From Bimastos eiseni (taxonomy: Eukaryota; Annelida; Clitellata; Crassiclitellata; Lumbricidae), in assembly GCA_959347315.1 (NCBI GenBank), contig OY365806.1:29990347-30054346 (forward strand): a DNA stretch of 64,000 bases, in the 5' to 3' direction. How positions within the stretch are numbered: position 1 is the stretch's first letter; every line of letters begins with the position of its first letter. The notes beneath the pieces are model-generated. The model was not told where the DNA came from. It saw only the letters and a program-made list of their open reading frames with translations, and ran no database searches. Below, one piece after another: positions 32,101 through 43,600 of this stretch. The position numbers and the translations under genes were made by a program.

Positions 32101-35100
32101 TGTCGTCACCGCATGCATGCATTCAGTGAAGGCGACTGGCGAATAGAGCGAAGTTGACGCAAATGGTAGAAACAACAGCGAGAGATGGCGTTGGCATGGT
32201 CAGAGAGGGAAAAATTGGAGTCACGGACACCCAACTCCCGAACAGTGGAAGAAAAAAGTTGGGGAAGGTCTGGCGAAGGACAGCAAGGTCAATTCTGCCA
32301 AGCTGGATGTGCCCACCAAGTCAGATGAATTGGGTTTTACCAGGATTAAGGCAACAGCGGTTAGAAGAAAACCAAGAGTCAAGAACTTATGAGACCTCCA
32401 GCATGCGCTCAACCATCAACTGGGCAGAGGAAGTAGGACCGTGCAGGAAAACCTGCGTGTCATCAGCGTACTGGTAAAAAGAGACACCTACAGGATCAAG
32501 GATGTTCCCCAGGTCAGAGGTGTATGATATAAATAGAAGTGGGGCCAATACCGATCCCTGGGTAGGCCAAACAGTAGAGGAACCCAGCCTGTGCGAGTTG
32601 ACCCAAAGACCACGGATAGGGACCGATCGGAAAGGAATGATTGGAACCAGAGGAACGCAGTACCAGAGATGCCGAATGATATGGGTAGGCGAACAAGCAG
32701 AATAGAGTGGTCGACAATGTCGAAGGCCGCACTGATATCAAATAATGCAAGAAGGGTCATCCGAGGATGAACCAAATCAAATCAAATCGTTTATTTTGTA
32801 GCCAACATAACAAATCAATCAAACACTACACGTTATGCCTCACAGCGGCCATAAGGAGAAGGCTCTGAAGGGATCAAAACGATCCCGCAAAAAGGGACAC
32901 CAATGTACAGTTTAAAAAGACAAACACGAGTGAAATACATCAATTAAATAGTTAATTATACAATATGCACATGAGTCTTAATTAAAATAAAATTATCAAA
33001 TAAAAGATAGTCAAACAGAGTTGGTCAGAATAAGACCAGCAAATAGATTATATGCAATTCACCAATGATCACCCCAAGATGTCCTATGCTCATCCCAGGA
33101 TATCCAATGCTCACCCCAGGTTGTCCAATGTTCATCTCAAGATGTTCTATGCTCATCCCAGGATGACCAGTGCTCATTCTAAGATGACATTATAAGCTCA
33201 CCATATGAATGTCCCACGCTCATACCAGGATATCATATGCTCTTCCCAAGATATCATATGCTCATCCCAAGATATCATATGCTCTTCCCAGGATGCCCCA
33301 TGCTCATCCCAATACGTCCTATGCTCATCTCGTACGTTGTTCGCATCTCTCGATCATTCACTCATTCCCTACTTGGTTCCGGCTTTCCATCGATGACTCT
33401 TTCATTATTATTACAGTGCTACAGAAGTTATTAGAATAGATTAACCAGTTGGTGTTTATTCGTTTGTTTCATCAGTCTATATATATCATTCCTTTTTGAT
33501 TAACTTATTTGATACTCTTATTCATTTTTTTCGTTCACTATGGCTACTTCGTGCATTCATTCATTCATTCAGTCATTTATTCATCCATTCATTCAGCTAA
33601 GCAGCTTTACTAGTCAACCAACCAAGCAGCAAGCTAACCAGTCAGTGAGGCTGCGTACGTGTGTATCTTGCAGCATCCCTGATTTCTGCCGTAGGATAAT
33701 CGCTGCTGCCTCCTTCCACTGTATGACCACGACTCCTTCTTCTCCTCCTACTCCTTCTTCTCTTCCTTCTCCTCCTCGTCTTACTGCATCTCCTCCTCGT
33801 TCTCCTCCTCCTCCTCCTACTCCTCCTCTAGTCGCAATCAATGGCAGCCGCCAACTGCGTATTGATCGCAACAGCCTTTACACAGAGTCAGACTGCACTC
33901 TCAAATGCATAATCTACATATCATATAATATACATTTACATGTAACATATCTATATGAATACATATAATATGTATCTAGTTACACACGATATATCTATTT
34001 AAATATACTCATGTAGTACACAAATATACATTTATATAATGTCTGCTTATACAGAACTGCATACATGTCCTCATTATGCACGCACATTTATACCTATAAT
34101 GTTTATTAAATATGAAATATATTGAATCTAATATTTAGTCTATATGTAAGCATATATATATATTAGGCGTGAATAGACGTATACATGAAGGGGAAGCTTG
34201 ACTTGAGAGAAGAGGGGAAGGGAGGGAAGTAGAGGAAGGTAGGAATAAGAAGAAGAAGAGGATGATGAAGTAGAGGAAGGTAGGAATAAGAAGAAGAAGA
34301 GGATGATGAAGCAGAGGAAGCGTAGGCGGAGGCGTGGCCTTGCGCAAATGATGCCGTCGTTCCTATTGTAATCGCATTCTATTAAATTGTAACTACATCC
34401 GCTGAGTGACGGAGGGGTGACGGAGGGGTTGGTTCTCTCTCTAGCGCCACAGAGTGACGAAAGAAGGAAATGATGGATGAATTGATGGATGAATGGCTGG
34501 ATGGACGGAAGGAGGGAGGAAGGGAGGGGGAGGAGGGGGGGAGGGAGGGTTTTAATGGATGGATGGATGGAGGGATGAATGAAGGGAGAGATGAATGGAG
34601 GGAGGGAGGGATGGATGGATGGACGAATTAACAGATAAATCGAAGAACGAGCGAATTATTGAATGAATGAATAAATGAATGAATGAGTGAACGTGTGAAT
34701 ATAATTATAGAATCAATGAACGAGTTTGACGTACAAGTCGCAACGACGCGCGAGAAAATCACAAGAGACGACACTTAGTGACATCATGCCCTTGATCTTG
34801 ATGACGACTTTGACCTTGATCAGATGGATGACCTTGGTTACAATAGAAACGTAGCTGTGACATTAGTAACAGGTTGTTTGGGGTGAGAATTTGACGCTGC
34901 AAGGAAGAAATGCTAGTCCCGTTGCTGACGGTGTTAAGTACGAAGAAGAAGGCGATAGAAGACGAAAACGTATGCATGCTTTTATACATGTATACATGTA
35001 TGTTTGCATGTATATATGCATGTCTGCATGTGCGTATACATAAGTGTGCGTCTGTTTAGGTATGAAGGTGAACATTTATATAGCGCTTTGATGTTAGTAT

Positions 35101-38100
35101 ACATGGCTGGGCGACTTTCTTGGGGGTACCTGTCGTTGTCAGAACGCTGAAGCATTTGCAGTGGGCGTCAGTCAGATGGAAGAGGTGAACGGAAATTCCT
35201 GCAAAGCATTTATCCGACTCTGGGATTGCCCTCGATTGCTGGTTCAGGTGCATGTAGAGAGCAAAAAGGTTTTGTCCTATGATGTCAAAGACGTTGCCTC
35301 CTCTCATCCTCTTACTTTTATATATATGCACTATACAGTGTATATATATTTTTAGGTATATATATGTGTGCTAGTGCGTCTGTTTGCAGAGATAGTCGAA
35401 GAGAAGAATTGCGACTACATCAACTACTTCATGCGCCTTGAAAGAGATGAGCACCAACTCCAAACGTTTACGATACTACGTATGTTCTGTTTAAATCTAA
35501 TGAACAGACCTAATCACATCCACACAGTCCGATAAAATCTAATCATTTCTATAACGCAGTTATTATAATGAACAGGTTTTCCTATTCTACAGCCAGTGGA
35601 TGAAAGGCCAGTCAACCGTCTCAGAATTGAGAAATGTGAAACGCGACGAATAATTATATCTGTTGTTTTTCTACATAAGTCTTGTATGTCATAATGGGGC
35701 ACTTAATATGAAAGTGCTGACATAGGCATATACCTATCATATATAAGTCAATGAAACTTATTCACAAAAGTCTTTTATGCCATAATGGGGCACATGGCAC
35801 GAAAGTGCCAAAGTAGCTATGGTCAATGTAACTTATTCACAGAAGTCTATCATGCCATAATGGGGCACTTGACGTGAATAGATATAGTGAATGAAACTGA
35901 TTCACAAACGACTTAAGATGGGTTGAAACCGTAAATTCCATCACCGTGGCGGATCCATGGAATCCTGATATATGTGTGTCCTCCCTTCTCCAGTTCTTCC
36001 TGGTCCATGGCGGACCCCAGCGAATCGTTGGAGTAGTCTGGATGAAACGTCGAGCAAAATAGACAGAGATTTCAATGAAGATAGCAAAAACTATCAATTA
36101 CTCAGATAAACCACTCGTTGGACATCCCACGGCCCAGAGCCGGGTCCATCATCATCCTCTGTAGCAATCCCATCCTCTCAGCCTGTCTGTCTGTCTGTCT
36201 GTTTTTCTCTTTTTTATGTCTCTTTCTTCCGTCTTTTTGCTTGTCTTTCTGTCTCTGTCCTTGTGTGTCTATTTATTTGTCTTAGTCTGTTATCGTCTCT
36301 TTCTATCTATCTATATATATATATGTATATATATAGTTTTATTAACTAGGAGTTACCTTAAAATTAATGACCTTATTCTATCCCACCTAACTTTTAGTTG
36401 TGAAGAGTGTGATCCCACCTACAGAACCTAAATCTTACTTGGGGATGATCCTCCCTATTGATCTTTACATAAACATTCTGTTTTGACTCTACATACCTGT
36501 TATTGAAATTGAGGTCAGTAGAAAATTTTTTTTACGCTATGTTGTTATGCCGTATTTTTCTGTATGTTGTCGTCTGTGTTTGTTTATTTCTGATTGCTTC
36601 CCTTCATCTGTAGCTCTGTCTGACTGCCTGTATCTGTTTGTCTGACTGCCTGCATCCTCTTCTATGACTTTCACGCATCAGGTAAATTGTGTTTTGTGAA
36701 TGCAGTTAGATAGACTATAGCTCTGTCTCCAATTGGGTCACATAATTATTTTCTTCTTGTTGTTAGTTTGTTTTAGAGGTCTTCAGGATTCTTGTCACTT
36801 GATTTCTACTTCGAACAGTCTAACATTTCTTTCTCTCTCTGTCTGAATGTCTGTCTCCCTCTTCCTTCCTCTCGTCTTCACTGTTAGATATGTTGTCGTC
36901 AATAAAGCTATAAGTGTGTTATCTTGAATTAATAAGACAAAACCGGTTGATGACAGACGACAATTATTACGTGCTTTGAGGCCTTTGACTATTGCGAACT
37001 TGATTTGGTATGTATACAGCGCCAGTGACTAAGCTATTGTCTCCCCGACGTCATTGTAAATTATATTATATTATTTGACGTCATCGTTCAGCTACACCAT
37101 GCAGCATGTCTGCTCTAAGCAGATATTACTTTAGACTGAGTATCAGATTGAATAGCTAAACACATATGTATGCTTTGTGTGTAGTGTCCGTGAGAAGGGC
37201 TACTCTCTTTCCGCTCGTCAGTCTGCTGATACTGCTCGTTGGTGAAATCATCTTCTTCATCGGTTATTGCAATCAACGAAGCGTACTTACCTTCCTCGCG
37301 GGAATTCTTTTTGTTGTTGGAGGTAACGTGGCCGCCAATTTACTAGAATTATAGGTGAACTATCCTTATTGTTGGCTTACGATTCTCTTGTAGTTGGAAG
37401 TGTACTGTTTTTTTTACAATTGATGTAATTCTCTTTGTGATTGGAGGTGAACTCTGTGTCTGATTGAGAGTATAGTTGGGTGTATTTTCTTTTTGTAGTA
37501 GGAAGTTGTTCTTCTTGATTATCTTTACTTTACGATTGAAGTGCATTTTAATTTGAAGTGACTGTCATCATCTTCATAGTTGCTACAAGCTCTAATCATG
37601 CAGCACTTGAAGAAACATCTAACATTCTATTAAAAGCAACTGATGCGTCTACCTGTTAATGTGTTCTAGGCTTGTGCACCTTGATTGGCATTGTCACCTA
37701 TATCAGTGCCATTACGGAGGAGGCTGGCAGCAAGCCCAAGTCAACGATGGACGCACCCAAATTCATCTACTGGTACGGTGCCTCTTTCTACCTGACGGTC
37801 AGCTCGTTCGTCAGTTCCGAACTAACGGGTGTCCTGTCTGTCTATCTGTACATCGTTCAGTACAAGACGGCGTACCGCAAGAAACAGGAACACCTCGCAA
37901 TGACGGACTCGAACAACGAACGACACTCTCGCGGAAGATCGTCGTCATCTCGCGAGAATTCGCGGGATCATTCGCCGTCGCATGCGTCTGAACCCTTCTA
38001 CAGCTACATGCCCGTGTCGGAGACCATGAGGGAGTACTCGAACTATGTACTTCAGCGCGATCCCTCAAGACATACCCTCCCGGCCGCCGCCTCCGTTTCC

Positions 38101-38223
38101 GTCGACGCCCAGGTTCACATGGCCCGCGACCGGTCTGTTCATTCAGTCCGTGGTGCAGCGGCGGCGGCGACGACGGGGCCGGGTGCGGACGCCGACTCGT
38201 TTCGGAGGACGACTCTCGTATGA
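28953..38223 (+). CDS. TARP-like voltage-dependent calcium channel gamma subunit (4 exons, 324 aa)
   Basis: A four-transmembrane claudin-superfamily protein; relatives are auxiliary subunits of AMPA-type glutamate receptors or calcium channels at the plasma membrane. Exons are 28953-29145, 35390-35479, 37185-37322 and 37670-38223, all joined at phase 1. They total 975 bp, or 324 codons plus stop, close to vertebrate stargazin. TM1 lies in residues ~9-30. An Asn-Lys-Thr glycosylation site (44-46) and the family motif GLW (56-58) with Cys61 and Cys72 form the first extracellular loop. TM2-TM3 lie in exon 3, TM4 in exon 4. The tail is Ser/Arg-rich and ends RRTTLV, a class I PDZ ligand. Intron 1 is 6.2 kb and repeat-rich. 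The exon pattern matches the conserved vertebrate CACNG2-type layout. Confidence 0.93.
29903..30370. repeat. AT-rich tandem array in intron 1
   Basis: About a dozen units built from ataacttaattctcacctc plus one to three copies of ttaatact. Unit length varies from ~28 to ~46 bp in a higher-order pattern. Confidence 0.9.
30490..30560. repeat. short tandem repeat, ~20-bp unit
   Basis: Four copies of gatttaggcctaaagaatct with minor variation. Confidence 0.8.
31330..31539. repeat. ~21-bp minisatellite, left block
   Basis: Units of the type ctcatcccaagatgtcctat, diverged. The same array resumes at 33066-33325 after a 1.5-kb interruption. Confidence 0.85.
31540..33065 (-). mobile_element. antisense LINE-containing insertion within the minisatellite
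   Basis: This 1,526-bp block separates the two halves of the minisatellite in intron 1. The minus-strand frame at 32775-32488 reads FDISAAFDIVDHSILL and FGISGTAFLWFQSFLSDRS, classic reverse-transcriptase text of CR1/L2-like LINEs. The catalytic YADD follows at 32470-32459. LNPGKTQFI and LEHAFFWSRVDFGN come further 3'. Several stops and frameshifts make it inactive. The segment 32776-33065 (caaatcaaatcaaatcgttt...) has no RT similarity and may belong to a second element. Confidence 0.75.
33066..33325. repeat. ~21-bp minisatellite, right block
   Basis: Same unit and orientation as 31330-31539. It includes a local run of gatatcatatgctcttccca variants. Confidence 0.85.
33500..34690. repeat. simple-repeat-rich stretch in intron 1
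   Basis: CATT repeats (about 33553-33600), TCC/TCT trinucleotides (33728-33830), a 41-bp duplicated purine-rich unit (34224-34313, gaagtagaggaaggtaggaa...) and GGAT/GGA repeats (34470-34630). No coding support. Confidence 0.75.
35056..35331 (-). repeat. probable dispersed repeat upstream of exon 2
   Basis: The minus frame is open for 91 codons (MHLNQQSRAIPESDKCFAGI...) and the segment begins with tttatatagcgctttgatg, a sequence type common at ends of invertebrate interspersed repeats. I could not link it to a protein family. Confidence 0.3.
35390..35479 (+). CDS. CACNG-type gene, exon 2 (90 bp)
   Basis: The acceptor is tgtttgcag and the donor CTAC/gtatgt. It encodes a short extracellular-loop segment with the second conserved Cys (VEEKNCDYINYFMRLERDEH). 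It is phase 1 on both sides, as in the 84-bp vertebrate counterpart. It was found by fitting phase, splice sites and the Cys spacing. Confidence 0.85.
35660..35905. repeat. ~90-bp tandem repeat, ~3 copies, intron 2
   Basis: Three diverged copies contain gccataatggggcac, gaaagtgcc and gtaacttattcacaaaagtc-type blocks. Confidence 0.8.
36180..36330. repeat. TGTC/TCTA pyrimidine-rich microsatellite, intron 2
   Basis: Mixed tetranucleotide tract ending in tatatata. Confidence 0.75.
37185..37322 (+). CDS. CACNG-type gene, exon 3 (138 bp)
   Basis: The acceptor is tttgtgtgtag and the donor GGAG/gtaacg. It encodes SVRRATLFPLVSLLILLVG...IIFFIG (TM2) and VLTFLAGILFVVGG (start of TM3). The intracellular loop is very short, as in the family. 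Confidence 0.92.
37670..38223 (+). CDS. CACNG-type gene, exon 4 and C-terminal tail
   Basis: The acceptor is gtgttctag. It encodes the rest of TM3 (LCTLIGIVTYISA), then YWYGASFYLTVSSFVSSELT (TM4), a Ser/Arg-rich cytoplasmic segment (RGRSSSSRENSRDHSPS) resembling the phosphorylated region of stargazin, and a Pro/Ala-rich tail ending TTLV. The stop is at 38221. Confidence 0.93.
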
Positions 38224-39936
38224 GGGAGGGGAGGGATGATATCATATAGTGTGATCCGTATACCTGCTGATAATAATTTCTTTCGAGTTGTGATTGAGAT
38301 TGCCGGCAACCAAACCTTCGTCGTCTACTTGTCAACCTTGCCAGTCGATTGAAGCACAAGAGGCGATTAAGCGTTCTAACGACGGGACCAAAGTCTCTGG
38401 CTAGTCAATCAATGCTGATGATATGCACGCCTTGTCTAAGGCCTTGGTGAAGTCAACAGAAGTTGCAATGCCTTGAGCATGGAATGCGAGTGTTCCACAG
38501 TATGACGGAAGGCGTTATCGACGACCGCATTTATTTACAGTGATTTATTAACCTTGTCAAAGAAATGTGACAAGTAAATGCGGATTTCGCGAACTGGTTC
38601 GGAAGTGCACGCATGTTGGTGAAGACCTTTCTGCAGCCTAAGAACATTGCAGTTTGATTCTTAAAGATGATTTGCTGTATCATACGAAACGATTTGGGGA
38701 TGATTATACCTTGATAAAAACAGACGTTGGGTCTAGAGCAAGAAAAGAAAGTTTACAATTCCGGAGGATCTGTTCAAGAAACCAAGGATTTACATGGATT
38801 GTGTTTTCCTTATATGATTTGTTGATGTCATTGATGGAAAGCAATGTCGAAACTGGTTGTGCTGAATGGAAGTACGAAATAGAAATCGTGGCTAAACAAT
38901 TTATGTGGTGATTAAGCAACCTTCTCAAAGTTATGTGATGAATTGTCGTCTGTAGGCTACACATTGGTCTTGCCTATCCAGACATTGTTAAAACGTTGCT
39001 CCGTTACAGCTGCAGGTAAATGTGTTTTTCATAGAAAGATGGGTAAAAGCGGTTTAACAACAGGCATTTATCTGATTCGAAGCGAGTAGTTTCATTAACC
39101 AATAAGAAGAATTTTTGTACTCAAACCAGATCCTGCGCATTGGACAATGCAGTGTCGTTCAATTTGTATGAAGCCTGCGAATTGAAACGACATGTGCTAA
39201 AGGCCTACCGCAAGCAGTAAAGATAGTCAAGAGCTTGCTTTGTTTCAATATGCACGTGAAAGTTATAGTCGATTTATACACTTTAATTGGCACTGATACA
39301 GGCCTACCTAGTCAAAATATGAGTGGAGTGGCTGAAACAGTAAACTACATGTAAGTCTACATGTTTCTGCTGACTTTTGTAGTCTTGGTGATTTTGTCGG
39401 CGATCGATCGAAACAAAACGGAGTAGAATTTTATTTTGGAGTGACGATTCTTTGCAACCAACTGCATAGTTTCAGAAGAGCTGTACCGAATCGAGAGCAT
39501 ACAGAGACAGAAAGTATTGGACAGCACTTTGCCATTCATGTAGTCAACCGTCGCGAAGCGACGACGACGATGTGACATGACATGGCATACAGAGAAGTGT
39601 ACGAGTATGCCCTACTTGTTGTGGACGCAAAATACTTCTCAACAAGAATCGAAAACATTGACTTCTAAAGGGCACACCTCATCAAACGACGCGCAGCTAC
39701 GCAGGGCACACATCATCAAACGTCGACCTATTCAAGCGCTATAACATCGCCTATCGACAAGAAGCATTAATGACGTCATCCGTTTTGACGACGTCACGGC
39801 TTGACGACGACGCATGTTATTGATGTCGCCTGTTAAAAATGGCGTTGGTTAACCAGCTGCAGTCAACACTCGTGTGCAGAAAGGCTTGTTTTGTTTGCTG
39901 CCTGTTGTTTACATGTTTACTCCAGCCTTGCCAGTG
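38224..39936. other. 3' flank of the CACNG-type gene, nothing else recognised
   Basis: Probably contains the 3' UTR. No confident polyadenylation signal was chosen and no further gene is supported. Confidence 0.4.
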
Positions 39937-40020
39937 TATAAATATTGCCTCTGCGTCGCTAGAACTAAAGATTCCGCGATGGCCGACACGGTTTTTGAGA
40001 ATGTCGACGGCTATGCGCAG
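39937..40020 (+). promoter_or_regulatory. possible TATA promoter with short first exon
   Basis: TATAAATA at 39937-39944 is followed 35 bp later by ATG 39979 in a good context (cgcgATGG). It opens a 14-codon frame (MADTVFENVDGYAQ) to CAG/gtcaaa at 40020. The donor is weak and no second exon was found. Plausible only. Confidence 0.25.
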
Positions 40021-41349
40021 GTCAAAACGATAAACTGATATTGCGACGTATTCGAATTCTTTTGAGAGCGCATCGCTGTTTATAGGCTTTTAGCATAGTT
40101 GAAAATTTTTTTATCAGAGAATAAGAAATGTTAAGCCACATGTTTCGTTTTATTTTTAGATTTCAGGAACACGCCTTACTGGCCCCTTCATATCGAGTTT
40201 ATCCGATGCATCGACTGATCCGCCCCTCGTGATTGATCTGTTCGTTACACTACCTTTCTCACTCTTGGTTTCTTGGTTTGATTACCCTTATCCACATATT
40301 ATGCAATTATGATGTCTTCTAAGTTTGATACCCGGTGATTTCTATGGTTAGAGCACTTGAATGTCAATCGATCGATGGCATATTAGAATGCATGACACTA
40401 CAAAAGGTTGTATAGGCCTATAGGTCGATGAAAAAAGGAGGTTTTTAAATTTAAAAAAAATAAAATCCATAAAAGCCAAAACTCATTGGTTTTATAGCTT
40501 TTTACTTTCTTCAGTCAAAGTCAAAATTTATTTAAATTGTGATTGGTGATATTCACATAATGTTATCAGCTCACTAGATTTGCTGTAGTGAGACCAAAGA
40601 AGGGTGTATGCTTGTGCCTGTGTGGGATATTCTTCGTGTACTTCTGCTGAGGCGTTATTTTGTGTCCGGTGTGCGATTGTTCCTACGCTTAAATCTGAAA
40701 ACTTAAGTTTTTAAAAGCATTAGAACCTACAAGCTTTCTTGAAAACTTAGGTGCTTCCAGGCCTGCTACTACAGAATTTGTTTTGATATATCGGGTGCAG
40801 CTTGGGCTTCCTAGCAAATTCACCTATATAGCCTAACTAGAACACTCCTCGTACACATATCATCTTTGTCATGTAGGCGTCTTTAAATAAACTTATCACA
40901 CACTCATCGTACACAGTCGATGATCAGATGGCGTGGGAGGAACGAGCTGGTCTCCTGTCAGAGAATGTGGAGAAAATATAGCCACAACCATAACCGCATG
41001 TTTTTATTGTTCTTTTACACAAACATAGAACATAGAACAATCGTTTTGAAAAAGAAACATGGCAATAACAGGGACGGAGGAACGCTAAAAGGACAATAGT
41101 CCCGCTAGCAGAGCCACCATTTCAATAAGTAAATTTCTTTACAGCCTGTCAAGTTCAACTGCTAATAGTATGGCTCAACTGATTAATTAAGTTATGTATG
41201 CAGCAGTAGAAACAAATAATGAACGCTCAGAGGTTATGCAATAAGTATTCATGCAAATCTTTATTTAAAATTGAAATACTAAGTATGGAATGCGATTCAA
41301 CTGGAGCACTGTGCCATGCGCATTTTTAATTGAAAACTTTTTGTTATGA
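40021..41349. other. intergenic, nothing recognised
   Basis: No supported feature. Confidence 0.4.
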
Positions 41350-41380
41350 TTTATAGAAAAGTAAATATCTTTTCTATAAA
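41350..41380. repeat. 12-bp inverted repeat hairpin
   Basis: TTTATAGAAAAG (41350-41361) and CTTTTCTATAAA (41369-41380) with a 7-bp loop. It lies directly next to the larger hairpin at 41387. Confidence 0.85.
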
Positions 41381-41386
41381 TAATAA

Positions 41387-41563
41387 CGCGCGATTGAGTA
41401 TTGCTACGTAATCAGCCTTGTATCTTATATATATACATATATATAAATATATATATAGTGTTATATACATTTATAAGTGTTATATACATTTATAAGTGTT
41501 ATATATATTATATATATATATATAATATACAAGGCTGATTACGTAGCAATACTCAATCGCGCG
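41387..41563. mobile_element. 177-bp hairpin element with perfect 37-bp arms
   Basis: CGCGCGATTGAGTATTGCTA and the following 17 bases (41387-41423) are exactly mirrored at 41527-41563. The ~103-bp centre is AT-rich, with three gtgttatatacatttataa-type repeats. It is a MITE-like hairpin or cruciform-forming sequence. No clear target duplication. Confidence 0.8.
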
Positions 41564-42464
41564 TTTGTATTTGAAACTTCTACAACGTCACATCAATTAA
41601 GTATTCAATACCGGTTCGCACACGTTGATGACGCGTAGGCTTCCTATGCTGCTACTGGCTGAGAGGAGCTTACGTTCAGAAATGACGTATCGACACGACA
41701 TCGTGGTGCGCATGGAGGAAACTACAAACTAACCTAGTCGGTACTAGGTAATGAGTTACGAACCGATTTGAACTCGCCTAATTGGGTCTGCTGTAGCCTG
41801 TATGGAAGACTTTCAATTTAAGGTGAGTTTTAAGACAGAGACAGGGTCATGCAACCACTGCGAAAATAATAAACCATTGAGCAGATGATTATAAAATAGT
41901 CTCTATAGGCTTGATTTCGCTCTGTCGGATCCATGAATTCAAAGTCTTGTGATTTTCGGAGTACCGGGGTTTGATCCGTTATCGTCCTTAACTGTTTGCT
42001 TATTACAATGGGTGAAAGCAAGTTTTGTGTTTGAAATTCAAATACCTCAGGAAAGTCTCAAATCTACTAAACGATTTTAGCACTGTTTTAGCATTTTAGC
42101 GACTATTGGCCTATTTAACGGCGAAATGTAGACACATATTGGCCAATTTAACACGCCTAGTCTTTTTGAAGACATAATTTAATCTATAGACAAGCGAAGA
42201 CCTTTTTCTCTGGCTTATGATGTTAGGCCCTATAAGTAAGAGACAATTTCTGTTTGGCGACCCACCGCCAGCGACTACTGTCTTTCGCGTCGAACATTCA
42301 TCTGCGGACTTTGCATACGAGACAAAATTTCGTTGTCAAACTAAATCGAAACTATTGATTTAATAAAGGACATATGTGAAATCACATTGAGCTAGCAGCA
42401 TGTAGGTCTAAGGAATATCGTCACAGCAGACATTCTCTGACGGTGATGTCTGATGTGGTTAAAA

Positions 42465-42612
42465 CACACACACACACGCACGCACGCACGCACACACACA
42501 CACTTCCATCGTTGTCATCTGGTCATTTGGGTATCATCCTCGACAGCACTCTCTCTCTGTCTCTCTCTGTCTCTCTCTGTCTCTCTGTCTCTCTGTCTCT
42601 GTCTCCCTCTCT
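42465..42612. repeat. CA and TCTCTG microsatellites
   Basis: An ACAC/ACGC tract (42465-42502) and a TCTCTG tract (42549-42612). Confidence 0.85.
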
Positions 42613-43600
42613 GATGTATTAGATCAAAGTTATGATCAAGCTGGCTTCCAACGCACTACTTAAATAGCATGACTAGCCATTTATATGTGTTTTTACAGCG
42701 CACCAATTAACAGGTATAGCCGTTTTGACTTAGCGCATATTCAATAAGCTGTCTCTCGCGACTTTATGTATTGGTGGTTGCATCAGTTTCTAGATTAAGA
42801 TTACAGTCACGACGCTATACTGCGGCACATTCGACTTTTTGCGTCAGGCTTAAGTTAACTAGGATGAGAACATTGGTCCCTGCAAAGAAAGAATAGCGAT
42901 CAGGTTGAGCTAATAAGACCAGCGCATACTCAATTACCAATAAGCAGTGGTTCATTCGCTAGAGGTCTGCTCTTGATTTGTATCGAAATGGTGACGATAT
43001 TAGTGGGCGTCTTTGTCTATAGATTAACGATTAGCAGTGTCAGATTTGTCGGGGGCAAGAGTTTGGACACCCAGGCTTCTTCTTTTGACTCCCTAGCTTC
43101 CAGCGCCTGGTCGACCCCTCAGCCCCTCACGTTCATTAGGCCTACCCACGGTGCAAAGTAGGACTACAGGAAGCGACTGCATTTGCTTCGGTGATGTAGG
43201 ACTCTAGACCAATATTCTGCGCAATCAAAAGTCAGCTGGACTGGAATTTGACTCGATGATTCGAATTGGAGTCACAATATCTGTTGAGAAGACGAATGCC
43301 ATATCTTTGTACTCATATTTCTTCAATGGCAGCCTCTTAAGTCACCCCCAGTTCAGGATCGAACAACAGAATAGTCCCATAGGCAATCTATATACACCCT
43401 CGGTACATCTGTGTTTAACCAGGTAGTGCGGTGATATGACTCAGGTGAGGTGGAAAATTTATATATATAGCATAAAATTTCAGTCATTTTGCCTTCTGCC
43501 TGCCAAAATCTATTCAAAATGGGTGAAAATTTTATGAAGTTCTGACAGAAACAATTTAGCACAGTTTATTTTTGAGACACGGTGTAAATAAAGAAAAAAT
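42613..43600. other. intergenic, nothing recognised
   Basis: No supported gene. A short plus frame at 42973-43161 lacks motifs. Confidence 0.4.

Noticed and set aside
33205..33439. Three overlapping plus-strand frames with SYALPK / MLIPRY-type repeats
   Set aside because: All derive from the ~21-bp minisatellite.
37811..38359. 182-codon minus-strand frame
   Set aside because: Antisense to TARP exon 4, Arg/Ser-rich, no motif.
39357..39578. Short minus-strand frame near 39.5 kb
   Set aside because: No motif, splice context or homology recognised.
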